Below are positions 46,101 to 55,959 of a stretch of DNA of 64,000 bases, piece by piece. The notes under the pieces are model-generated. The model saw only the letters and a list, made by a program, of their open reading frames with translations, was not told the origin of the DNA and ran no database searches. A program made the position numbers and the translations under genes. The number at the start of each line of letters is the position of its first letter. Position 1 is the first letter of the stretch. Where the stretch lies: contig NMRA01000616.1 in assembly GCA_002633005.1 (NCBI GenBank), positions 175,378 to 239,377 of the forward strand. The letters are read 5' to 3'. Source of the stretch: Phoronis australis (taxonomy: Eukaryota > Phoronida > Phoronidae).

Positions 46101-46560
46101 TTGATGTTTCCTTTCTTTTCTCTACTGTTCCAAAGCGGTCCACACTGACTTGGTAAACAATCCTAGTCATAGCCTCAATCTTTGTCTCTGCTGGACCTCG
46201 AAGAGTGACACGTAAGATGCTATCCAGATCATCGTCTAAGGCTGACCACACCTTCTTATCAGCTGCTGATGGCCACTTGATTCGATCCTTCTTTGCAGTA
46301 TCTGGTGGACCTGCTGAACTGGCTGGAACTGGATTCTGAAATACTTCAGCTTCTACTACTAATGCTTCCATCTGATGCGTAGCTGGGAGGTCTTCTGCAC
46401 TGTGGTTTGAGACCTGGCTCAATCCCTCCCCCGTCTCACTGGACGTGGCGCCCAAGCGTTGCCTTGCGACCTGACGTAAGCACTTCATCTTTCCTTGGTG
46501 GATCTTCAACCCTCTTAAATTCTTCAGAATCTTTCCACACACACAGGTTCTTGATGCTAA
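43150..46560 (-). mobile_element. Near-intact LINE with restriction-like endonuclease (R2/Hero-like)
   Basis: A 3.4-kb insertion reading on the minus strand. Its 5' boundary near 46560 is placed where homology of the right palindrome arm ends. Its 3' boundary near 43150 is placed where homology of the left arm resumes. It has a single ORF (43294-46542) and about 140 bp of 3' tail. No clear poly(A) or target duplication was found. It sits within the palindrome spacer, replacing what would be the end of the right arm. Confidence 0.82.
43294..46542 (-). CDS. LINE polyprotein: zinc finger, reverse transcriptase, restriction-like endonuclease
   Basis: A 1082-codon uninterrupted frame, the longest in the window. 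Order: an N-terminal finger (CVCGK, then GLKIHQGKMKC, residues 1-21), a basic region, and a reverse transcriptase at about residues 330-620 with KFRPISLLSVEGKIYLAILS, GVPGFSGCLEH and MVWLDMANAYGSVPH. The catalytic motif is FVDD (530-533) rather than the usual FADD. Next come a CCHC knuckle CIQCGRRCSLEHILSSC (867-883) and a PD-(D/E)XK-type endonuclease with RPD (975-977) and IELTIPWE (E992). RT plus CCHC plus RLE is the layout of the R2/R4/NeSL/Hero group. The first in-frame codon here is GTG, and no ATG lies between it and the upstream stop at 46603, so the true start is unknown or the 5' end is truncated. Hero-like is my best guess from the WLD.ANAYGS.PH and ELT.PWE motifs. Confidence 0.9.
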   Translation of the reverse strand: MCGKILKNLRGLKIHQGKMKCLRQVARQRLGATSSETGEGLSQVSNHSAEDLPATHQMEALVVEAEVFQNPVPASSAGPPDTAKKDRIKWPSAADKKVWSALDDDLDSILRVTLRGPAETKIEAMTRIVYQVSVDRFGTVEKRKETSNPRGPNRRQREIVTIRRELRELRRLWKSAAEHEKAGITHLTSEARKRLLSLRKAERGAQNRKKRSRQREKFIRNPYQYASRLLGKSKSGTLTCTRADLEDHLAKIHSDELKDTPLGDFPDVEAEDLPDEGFDLGDIKKSEVDSIVKKARSGSAPGPSRISYKVYKMCPKLRERLWKLFKILWRKGIVPAQWGRAEGVYVPKEEGSKQISKFRPISLLSVEGKIYLAILSGRMTDFMIKNKYIDTSSQKGGVPGFSGCLEHNSIISELIHRAKKGKKNLSMVWLDMANAYGSVPHVLVYRAMDIYHIPEKVKSIVKSYYSSCVMRFTVGNFTTKWQHLEKGIMTGCTISVILFIMAMNVLLKRAQSERRGPKLDEVRQPSCRAFVDDITIVTESPVGARTILRCLEELTKWARMSFKAEKSRSLIINRGVLLKRQTFSIAGCRIPTISEQPVKCLGKYYDSSLRDTSRVKDVKAQLKVWLEKIDKDGIPGRFKLWCYQFILLPKLMWPLLIYDVTSSSAEEMERAASRFIRRWLGLPASFSNVGLYCKSSKLVLPVSSVVEEYKVTKVRASITLRNTSDQAISGCITQSRTGSKWSTTSAISEAESRLRHKQLIGSACQGRQGLGYKTGNPARKRLKNPDRDRIIREVRLSENEGRYARAVQMGQQGAWTKWDKVLQREIKWADLWKMSPLKAKFLIRSVYDVLPTPSNLAIWGLTDNPSCIQCGRRCSLEHILSSCSASLASGKYTYRHNQVLKVFARVLVDEVKSKPKSRSHRIEFISFRRSGDEASKKKSPAQKGILHTANDWKLWVDLAGHQSSFPQHIVQTTQRPDLILYSDSSHQIILIELTIPWESRVEEAHERKNLKYTDLRSDCHVNGWRCWSFSVEVGCRGFPASSVTAMARSLGVSATGKKVLLRDVATEAEQASCWIWMKHQQQ

Positions 46561-47107
46561 ATCGGTGTTCGTAATCGTAGGATTATAATATGAAGTATTT
46601 TGTTAAAACGGAGAGGATATATGACAAGACGCATTCCATTTCCTAATAAAAGATCCATTATAATTTTTAAAAGGATGCTTGACACTGTTTTGGTAATTTA
46701 AACCAATCCTAGTTCTGTTACCTGCTAATGCATCATTGGTGTACCAATTAATGTTAAAACCAAGTTTCAACTAAAAACCCCATACTCATTTGCGTCACAT
46801 ATTGGATATTGTGGCTCTTCGTGGGTAGTTTTTCATTAAAGTTGTCATGTTTAACTCGCCTTAAGCATAGGTCATTCTTGCCCGTTTAAAAGACTTCGAA
46901 AAAATCAAACTTTGCTCTAAACTTTCGAAGTTTTTCGACAGTTACAGAGCATTATCTTATTTCAGAAAATTTGATGGAAACACTCGTATATATCTTTTAA
47001 TAAGCCTGGACCGGGTTTGACAACCGTTTAACTTCGATACTGCTTGTATAATCCTCTACACGGTAGTGTATTTTCTTTTTATTTAATGTGGTCGTCATGA
47101 TTTTAAG

Positions 47108-47752
47108 ATCCCTGGATTTCGGAGCTCTCGGTACAGTACTTGGACACGAATTGACCCATGGGTTTGACAGTCGAGGTAACTCATTGGTGAAGTGATGATG
47201 CAAGCGACACAATTTCACCATTTCCTCAAGTTCTCTAACAGAAGAGAGGAGTGGCAATAGAGACAAACCGGAATTTAACAGCCTCTGTATAATGTGGAGC
47301 AAGCTGCCTACTTGACAAAACGACACTTACGCTTCACTTGAAACCAGAAATCTTCGCTTATGGAACGGAAGCATTGAATTCTGTATCACTTAATAATTAT
47401 GTGGTCGCCATATTGCTAGTGTGTGCTTGTAAGCTTCCAAGCATATTGCCAAACACGAGCTCTTCTGTCACCTGATTTGAGTGGTTTCTGTTTGTGTCAC
47501 CTTAAGTGTTTATAAGAATCTCCTGCTGAGTTCACCACCGTCTTGTACTGGAGACTCCGCTTCTCTTTTAAGAGACCATGGTAGGAAATGAAGATTGTTC
47601 CCGAGGAGTTTTTTTTGGTGTCAGACAGTTCTTTAATCTGTCGTCGTGATTATTTTGCTTTCCTTTATTCAACTGTGTTTGGTTAAAAATATAGAGAGAA
47701 GACACAGTGTTTTATAGAACAGTACCCAAAATATCCAGTCCATGACCACTCT
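47108..47752 (+). pseudogene. Decayed fragment of protease exons 15-16 (copy C)
   Basis: 47108-47175 is an exon 15-like piece that still encodes [16 protein letters not shown] without damage. 47673-47752 is exon 16-like, but its acceptor CAG reads CAA and the frame meets TAA after VFG. No exon 14 or exon 17 is attached. It is the mirror partner of copy B across the palindrome centre, and the damaging changes differ from those in copy B. Confidence 0.88.
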
Positions 47753-48873
47753 GTAAGTTGAGAACCATGATGTTTGCAAACAACCCTTTACGGATAACAA
47801 AAGTCGTTGCGTTGCATCCCAGAGTGCTACATTCATATTATTAGATTCATTCAATACAGGAGCAAAGTGTCTCGCAGAATATGATGCGCTCTGTATGCGG
47901 ATTGAAATATTGGTATATTGTATGATCTCTGCAGGTCGACTTCTGACGGTGCCGACGGCTCAGTTTACACGCTATCACACACTCCTATGCGCATATTATG
48001 CCGCCAATGGCTCTCGATTACTAAGGATCGTGTTAATAGCGTGTGCATGTACTTAACGCCAACCTACTGGGAGAGCAACTTTTTTCATGTCATTTTAGTA
48101 AAGATACGGCTCGTTGATTATACCAGACAAATGTTTCAGTTAATTACGGCTCTCCGTACTTTTATTAATCAGTCGTGCACTACACTGGAAGTGACGTTTA
48201 GGGGTTTAATAATTTCCCGCTATTTTGTTTCTAGTGCGTTCGAGTTTACTGTGAGGATCTGTTCTACTCTTGTTTTTGAGCTGGTTTTCTAAAATTGTCG
48301 TCACGGCAAATATAACCAATTGTGGTTTAATGATCCATTGGCAAGATTAGGGATCATTGAGTGTACAAAATGTGGCATTTAGATTTTTGATAGGATACCT
48401 ATCCATATAGAAAAAATGAAATTGTTTTGAATTTTGAGGTGCACATTGATTTTTTAAAACGCACTTTATTTTATATGCACGTACATGTAAGACATACTCT
48501 TAACTTTCCTTATTGGACCGGTTAGGCAATTTGATTTAAGCGCTTTTAAAGCGCCTGGGTGACAAAAGTCCGAATGTTAGCGTACGAATTCCCTTTGACT
48601 AGAAGAAACGAGGAAGTGCTATTAGAAAATAAAACGTGTTTCGCAAATTTATTCTTGTTCAAAACAATTACAACATAAATGTATCTAAGAACTCCCAAAA
48701 GTACAATAAATTTTCACAGCTAGTCTGCACGTGCTTTTAGACGCACACAAATTCGGTACTGATATGCAAGTAAATTACCGCAGATGAACACCGGTAATTT
48801 GTAGCCACTGGATCTGTCTAACGCTGGCTTTTGCTCATGATTTCTATCGTTTCACGGATTTGGAATTTCAATA

Positions 48874-48879
48874 TTTATT
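48874..48879 (-). promoter_or_regulatory. Poly(A) signal of the minus-strand protease copy
   Basis: AATAAA on the minus strand, 159 nt past the stop at 49038 and in the same local context (AATAAATATTGA) as the signal of the + strand gene. Confidence 0.65.
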
Positions 48880-49037
48880 GTCCCTAAATAATAATATTTC
48901 AAAAGTGGGTTTACAAAAAATATGCTAGGTAACGGCGCCGTGAAAATTCATTCACTACATGCAGGTAGTTTGAATAACAATATCGAAGGCAATATTTCAT
49001 CCTCTTTCGCTCCTAGAGATGTCCTTGAGCTTCTGAT

Positions 49038-52000
49038 TCACCACACCTTGCACTTCTTTACCGGATTCATACGCGTTCCTGCCATGCACTTGAATTGCGT
49101 CGCGAAGTCCTCGGAGTTGGACAGAGTCCCAATGATCCTGCATGCAATATCATGGGATATTACTAAGCATGTACAATACAATGTAGTTTGAGATGAGCAT
49201 TAGATCAAGCGATTTTGGTCACGTTTACAAGGTTTCAGTATCAATGTGTACAAAAGTATTTCGTCAAAATTACCCGGAATAGCCCGTATTTTTTCTTAGT
49301 GTACAGCCCAAATCATTATGAGAGTTAGAATTCTCCTAAGCCCAAAAATAAAGGCTAATTAAAAGGAAAGTTAGTGAGGCAGCTAAGCCATTCTGTACTT
49401 AGACCTCTTCGTCCTCATTTTTGTTTTTAACACAATTGCCCTCGAGACGGGAAAATGGTAGTATGTCTGATTACTGAAAGCTTTCAAGCTTCACCAGCAA
49501 CCATACGCCCAGAGACTTCTTTAGGGAATGCTTGTACATCTATTAATAAAAAATAATATGCTTCGGTTTCTGTGGGAATTAACAATGAGACTTTGAGGAA
49601 AATCTCACCACGGAAGAAAACGTGTGTAAAGTTGAATGTCGTTCTATTTATGCTTTGTGGGTGTTGCACAAACTGACCTATACCTAGTTCTCAAGTTACG
49701 ACGACTTAGTCGGATTGGGCAGTTCAGGCTCATAAAATAGGCCTCATTGTATTCCTTTCCGTGACAGTAACTTCGTGTTTGATAGATGCTCGCTTCTACG
49801 AAACATACGCCCGGTCGGGAGAGCCAGTCTTCTTGATATAAATTTGTTGACCTTCATGCCCAGGACAAAGAAAGACACTGGCAAGATGGAAATATCGGTA
49901 AATCCTAATTGGATTCTACTGTAAGTCTCCACCAGAACTTTTCCATGTCGTCTCTAACCCAGATTCGATAATTACCATTGAAATCCGGTGAAGATTAGAA
50001 AACGAGACCAGCTGGTCCGCGTTCTCAACCCATTCTAAGTAGCGATCGATTGCGCATTCAGTGTTGCACGGCTCACTTTGTCACTGACAAAACAAGCAGG
50101 AAACAACGGATGGTCACACCATTTTGTTGTGGATATGGCTCAAGGCATGCCAGCTAGAGCACTAAGAACAGACGTTTCATGTTCAGTAAATTATTGAAGA
50201 CGCGCCAACAAGTTGATATTTTGATGTCTAATCCTCAACGGTTGGCCTCTGTCTGTAGTCGAGGCTAATTTTAGCAACCCATAATCGCCCCTCATGCGCT
50301 CCACTCACCTATATCTTTCTGGAGTGTGTGGGTCATTCTCCAGGCTGAACGCAGCCTGCTCCTTAGTTGTCGAGGAACAGAATACCTGCAGAAACCGAAA
50401 CAAAACGCATTATTTATGCAATGATCAGCATTGTCTTAGGTGCTGCTTGACATGATCGCCCGATACCAATTATGTTTTGGTGTGAAAATGTCATTTTACG
50501 TAATGTGGAAATGGTCAACCAATGCTTTGAAGGATCAGACCTTGAGAACCATTGTTGCTAATTCAAATCGAAGGGCTAGCACTAAAATCATAATAAAATA
50601 TTACGTACTTTTGTTTCTATGATAATTGGAAACAGCAACCTATTTCTAAAAAATCTGTCAATTTGCAACTGAAGTTACTAAGCGTATTGAATTCTCAAGA
50701 TGGCAGTATTTTGCCTGGCCTTATGAAACGCCAAACTAGCTCATTATTTACACTTTATCGCATGTTGCATGACAAAATCCAGAAAATGGGATGTCGAATG
50801 ACAAATTGGAACGCCTACTCTCACCTGTGAAAATCCTAGAAAGAACAGCTGTTTATGAGTCAGTTTCAGTCCTGGGAGAGCCATTTCTTTGCTATTACTT
50901 GCCGCCCAACTTTCGTAGGCCTGACGGATAAAGGGAAAAGATGTATGACTCATCAGTTGTATCGCGCGGCCGTTTACTGATAGATGGAATACTTGTGTTA
51001 TTTTGTTTAAGAAGACTTGAAAATATGCGGTCGAGTTTAATAAGGTGGTTAACTCGAATCAGTCTTCACTGAGTGTATAGCCTCCCCGAAAGTTATAAGC
51101 AAAGGTGAGTGACAACCTGCGCCTACCTATCCACGGGAAAAATGTCACGGACTACAACAATGGTTGTGGTAATAATGACAACTATGACGTACGCGTGACT
51201 GGTGGACGGCCGGGCGGTAATGGTGATAATTACTTTGTTGTGGTGATCTTGTGTCAGTTTTTATAATAATGACATTAATGACGATGGCAGTAGTTGTACT
51301 GATGGCGACGACTCTGAGGAACGCTTTCGTGTTGGCCGTGTTTTTACAAAATGGTGTCGATGTCAATTGAAAAGGTGATTGTAAATTGGAGACGGTGAAA
51401 GGGACTGTTGGTCATTTTGAAGGGTTTGGAACGATTGCCTCGATGATGGTGAGATAAGCAGCAGCTAGGAGGGCGATCATTTTAGCTTTCAGGGAAGCAA
51501 AATGTAGTAATGGTGATTGTGGTGGTGGCTGTAGTAGTAGTGGTGTTGTTACTGATGGTTATCACGGATACGACGACGACGTTTGTTACTGGTGACTACG
51601 GTTGCACTTGTCGGTTAAGCCACAACTTAGTAATTCGCCAATTATACACTGAAATACACAGTCCCAGCGTCGACATTCGCAATTTGACTGCCATTGTAAG
51701 TAGGAAAAGCCATCAACTAATTAATAAACAATCAAAACGTCAGCGTTTACCTTGAATGCAGCATGAATCCCGCCGTTGTCAGCAATGTTCTCATGAAGAG
51801 TTGCTTTTCCGTTCACCTGTGGACAGTAATGCTAAATATTTAGGAATTAGACGACAGGTATCTCAAACTAAGCTGTCCACTGTTAAAGACTACTTGATAA
51901 ATTTTGTCTTACGCTCATACTTCACCATAACTAGATAAATGTTTAAAATTTTAATTATAAGCATACCGCCTCCAGTAGCCGATTTCAAATGTCAAAACAT

Positions 52001-55000
52001 GTTTTCTGTTATATTTTGAGCTAAAAAAATTAAACTTGATTAATTATTGGTAGCCGGATCACCCGTTTCGATACTGCACTCAAGTGGCAATGGACAGTAT
52101 CGAACATCGTGGTGAAACGAAGAAGTTCATTTTACAATAGTGCTTTGTACCAAGTTATACCGTACTGAAGACAAAAAGGATGTTTCAAAAGGTAAGGCCC
52201 AATGACTATCATAATCGGTCCAGTCAGAATGAGGTAAAACTAACCTGTTTGATATCATCTCCGGCTATTATACCACGTAGGACAAAAATTGAATGAGATA
52301 CTATGTCCTTTAGTGAATAGGGTAATGTGTAACTGTTTGTCGTTGAGAACCGGTCAGGATCCAGCCGAGGCCATGGAGTTACATGGAAGTCAGTCTTCAC
52401 CTGATTTTACCAGAAGTCTACAAGGCTCCTCGAACAGAAGCTTTCCTATTCTAAAAGTTTGCTGAAGCTCCGTGATATGCCATTCATTCCAAAAACAAAA
52501 CACTCCTCTACCGGGGAAAGTTCTAGCGAAAACACAAAGCCGACTGCCCTCTTTGGACGTCCGGGTAATGACGTAAGTGTAACTTAATGTGGAATACAGT
52601 GCATTTCAATTGGCTAACAACCCCATATCTGTACTACAGAGCACATAATCACCTGCACGGCAACTGTTTGGTTCTCGACTGGATGAATCTAATCATTCAA
52701 ATCTCTGTGATGCAACGCAACGATTGTTTTTAATTGTAAACATCATGATTCTCAACTTACATAATGATCATAGACTGGATATTTTGAGTACTGATCTATA
52801 AAACATTGCGTCTTCTCTCTGAATGTTTCACCAAACTCAGCTGAAAAAAGAAAGCAAAATAATCAAATGGCAGAATAAAAAATAGGATGCAAACAAAACT
52901 CTAAGCGAACAATGCGAGTGGTAGTGTAGTAGCTATTTCTTAATTAAAAACCGATACTGAAGTGGAAAGTGCTGCGATAGATTATTAACTTTTCCATTTT
53001 TTCAGATTGCCGTGCACCTTCCATCCAACAACTCATAACCGTTGACCCATCTGAGAAAGAGTCACAAGTCAATGATAAGATGTTGCGGTTTTATCTTCAT
53101 GGTCTACCGTAACAAGATTTTGGTGCTTAACACAAGCTAGAAAATGCACAAACCGAGTCACGGGTAAAAGACGGTGGTGAACTCAGTAGGCGATCAAGAA
53201 AACTGAAATCACTCAAAATCACGACAATAGGCTCGGAAGCTTTCTAGCGTACACCGCAAAACATCGATGGCGACCACATACATGTAATTGATTGATCAGT
53301 TACATTGGAAGACAGTATCATGATACGGAATTCATCGTTTCCGCTCCGTAAGTGACGATGTATCGTAGCAAGTGAGCTTGGGTCTACCTAACACAGACTA
53401 GTATGGTCAATTTGTAAAGATAGGTTGACTGCTCCACATTCTCTAAATTCCGGTTTGTGACTATTCCCACTCCTCCTGTTAGACAATTTGAGGAAATGAC
53501 GAAAACATGTCGTTTGCAGCACCACTTCACCAATGAGTTACCTCGACTGTCAAACCCGTGCGTCAATTCATGCCCAAGTACTGTACCGAGAGCTCCAAAA
53601 TTCAAGGATCTGAAAATCATGACGACAGCATAAATGAAGAGAAAAGACATTATTGTGTAGGGGTCTATACAAGCGCTATCGAAGTAAAAAGGATGCCAAA
53701 CCCAGTTTAAGCCTATTACAAGATGTTATACAGGACCAATTCCATCATCAAAGTCTCTGCAAAAATATAATGCTTTGCAACCTTCGAGGTTCGTCGAGGG
53801 TTACAGATGCATCATTCTTCAGTGAAAATCAGGAGGCACTGACATTTAATGGAAATGCGAACAAACTACTCTACCCGATATTTTCGGCATATAAAGACTT
53901 TCTGATAAACAAAAATGGGCAAATACCTATCACGTGGGTATGAAATGTACAGCACTGTGGGTAGCTCATCACATTGGTTGCAGTGTAGCACTTTCCATAA
54001 AAATTTTGAAATAAACTATTTCTTTCAGAACGCAAAAGTTAGTGATCCTGATAGTGTATATGTTACAGTAAACAATATACATGGGAACACAGTTTTACGG
54101 TTGTTCAGTTACTACAGAAAATGGACTCTGGAAAGTAACAGTATTCATAAAAAGAGACGATATTATTCTGAGCACCTGCTGCATAGCTGCCACAGTCAAC
54201 ATTCAATAAGGAAAAAACTAAACAACTGAATTGAAAAGCGGGCTTAAAGATAAAAAGCNNNNNNNNNNNNNNNNNNNNNNNNNNNNNNNNNNNNNNNNNN
54301 NNNNNNNNNNNNNNNNNNNNNNNNNNNNNNNNNNNNNNNNNNNNNNNNNNNNNNNNNNNNNNNNNNNNNNNNNNNNNNNNNNNNNNNNNNNNNNNNNNNN
54401 NNNNNNNNNNNNNNNNNNNNNNNNNNNNNNNNNNNNNNNNNNNNNNNNNNNNNNNNNNNNNNNNNNNNNNNNNNNNNNNNNNNNNNNNNNNNNNNNNNNN
54501 NNNNNNNNNNNNNNNNNNNNNNNNNNNNNNNNNNNNNNNNNNNNNNNNNNNNNNNNNNNNNNNNNNNNNNNNNNNNNNNNNNNNNNNNNNNNNNNNNNNN
54601 NNNNNNNNNNNNNNNNNNNNNNNNNNNNNNNNNNNNNNNNNNNNNNNNNNNNNNNNNNNNNNNNNNNNNNNNNNNNNNNNNNNNNNNNNNNNNNNNNNNN
54701 NNNNNNNNNNNNNNNNNNNNNNNNNNNNNNNNNNNNNNNNNNNNNNNNNNNNNNNNNNNNNNNNNNNNNNNNNNNNNNNNNNNNNNNNNNNNNNNNNNNN
54801 NNNNNNNNNNNNNNNNNNNNNNNNNNNNNNNNNNNNNNNNNNNNNNNNNNNNNNNNNNNNNNNNNNNNNNNNNNNNNNNNNNNNNNNNNNNNNNNNNNNN
54901 NNNNNNNNNNNNNNNNNNNNNNNNNNNNNNNNNNNNNNNNNNNNNNNNNNNNNNNNNNNNNNNNNNNNNNNNNNNNNNNNNNNNNNNNNNNNNNNNNNNN

Positions 55001-55333
55001 NNNNNNNNNNNNNNNNNNNNNNNNNNNNNNNNNNNNNNNNNNNNNNNNNNNNNNNNNNGCCGGAAATTCTCAGTTCAAACTCTTGCCGCTAGTGACTGGG
55101 TTGCAAAGCTTTAATAACAGAATGTTTAGGTCACGTGGGGGAGTTGGAAATCCACCGCTAGACTTTTGTGTGATGTTGAGGAATTTTAGCTGCTAAGTTT
55201 CTTGCTGGCGTTGTTACATTACTTAGGAAATTGACGATCATAAAAGGGTGGTTGAAGTATTCCAGCCATGATAAATATTTCGTTGGTGAGCGGTTTGTAG
55301 TGTGCATCGACAACTTGTGGCATCTTATCCCAC
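49038..55333 (-). CDS. Inverted partial copy of the M13 protease, last seven exons (copy D)
   Basis: Exons on the minus strand: 55333-55223, 53609-53542, 52840-52761, 51816-51751, 50920-50825, 50385-50309, 49137-49038. Lengths (111, 68, 80, 66, 96, 77, 100) equal those of exons 14-20 of the + strand gene. All splice sites are GT-AG and all frames are open. [18 protein letters not shown], the His/Arg pair (DPHTPERYR) and CKVW are kept. Changes include A to E before RYR, and K to E, K to T and K to M in the last exon. The same stretch of about 18 residues after exon 15 is missing. Homology continues about 590 bp 5' of its first exon and ends at about 55925 beside satellite repeats. No exons 1-13 or membrane anchor are seen, so it is either a truncated pseudogene or the tail of a gene whose 5' part lies beyond 64000. 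Confidence 0.85.
54259..55058. other. Assembly gap (800 undetermined bases)
   Basis: A run of N within the intron between the exon 14 and exon 15 equivalents of the minus-strand copy. The round length suggests an estimated gap, so arm length and the 1.2-kb arm difference are uncertain here. Confidence 0.99.
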
Positions 55334-55959
55334 CTGAAAGAAAGAGCAATAATATGACCTCAATGACTTCAGCATTGGAAAGCTTCTGATATACTTTGCA
55401 TGCCACATACTTTTTCGTAACTGTCGTTCAGTTGCCGTGTTTACAACCGTTCGCTTAATGGATGCTTTCGATCACAGGTGCGTATCTCGGTCTTTTTAGC
55501 ACACACCCTCATAACCTCTATGTGTAGTAAATTAAAATTAAGTCTCCTTCATCCATTCTGAAGAAGGTCTGCCTATAGTGCCGCGATGTTCTTAATCTCA
55601 CCATTACCGTGACACATTTATCGAACGATACCTATCCTGTGATTGGCTGTTACTTGACTTTAGTTGAGTGATCGAATATCTCAGTCAACGGATGGACTCA
55701 ATCGAAGGTTAGGCAGCAACCAATCATAAGGTAGGTAGCGATTGATAAGCGTGTCACGCTGTCTCGAGATTGTGAACAGCGCAAGACCTCCTGCAGCTTA
55801 CTTTCGCAATGGTTGGAGGACACTTGAATTCATTTTATTACATTATGCGCGTGATTTATGAGAGGTACGTCCTGAAAAGATTGACAAAGCACTCGTACTT
55901 CGATGACCTAGAACAACGCTATACATAAGGCGATATTTTTTCAAATGAGACAATATTAT

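Larger units (their letters stand above)
46560..55925 (-). repeat. Right arm of the large imperfect palindrome
   Basis: Inverse counterpart of 30640-42215. It includes an inverted copy of the last seven protease exons, the 3' flank, and copy C. It lacks about 1.2 kb that corresponds to about 33290-34480 in the left arm. Copy B keeps part of that segment (CCTGGCACGTTGGG near 42376), so the right arm probably lost it. An 800-base assembly gap (54259-55058) falls in the arm. Confidence 0.88.

Noticed and set aside
54231-55196. A 321-codon plus-strand frame
   Set aside because: Nearly all of it is the 800-base assembly gap. The flanking codons are not protein-like.
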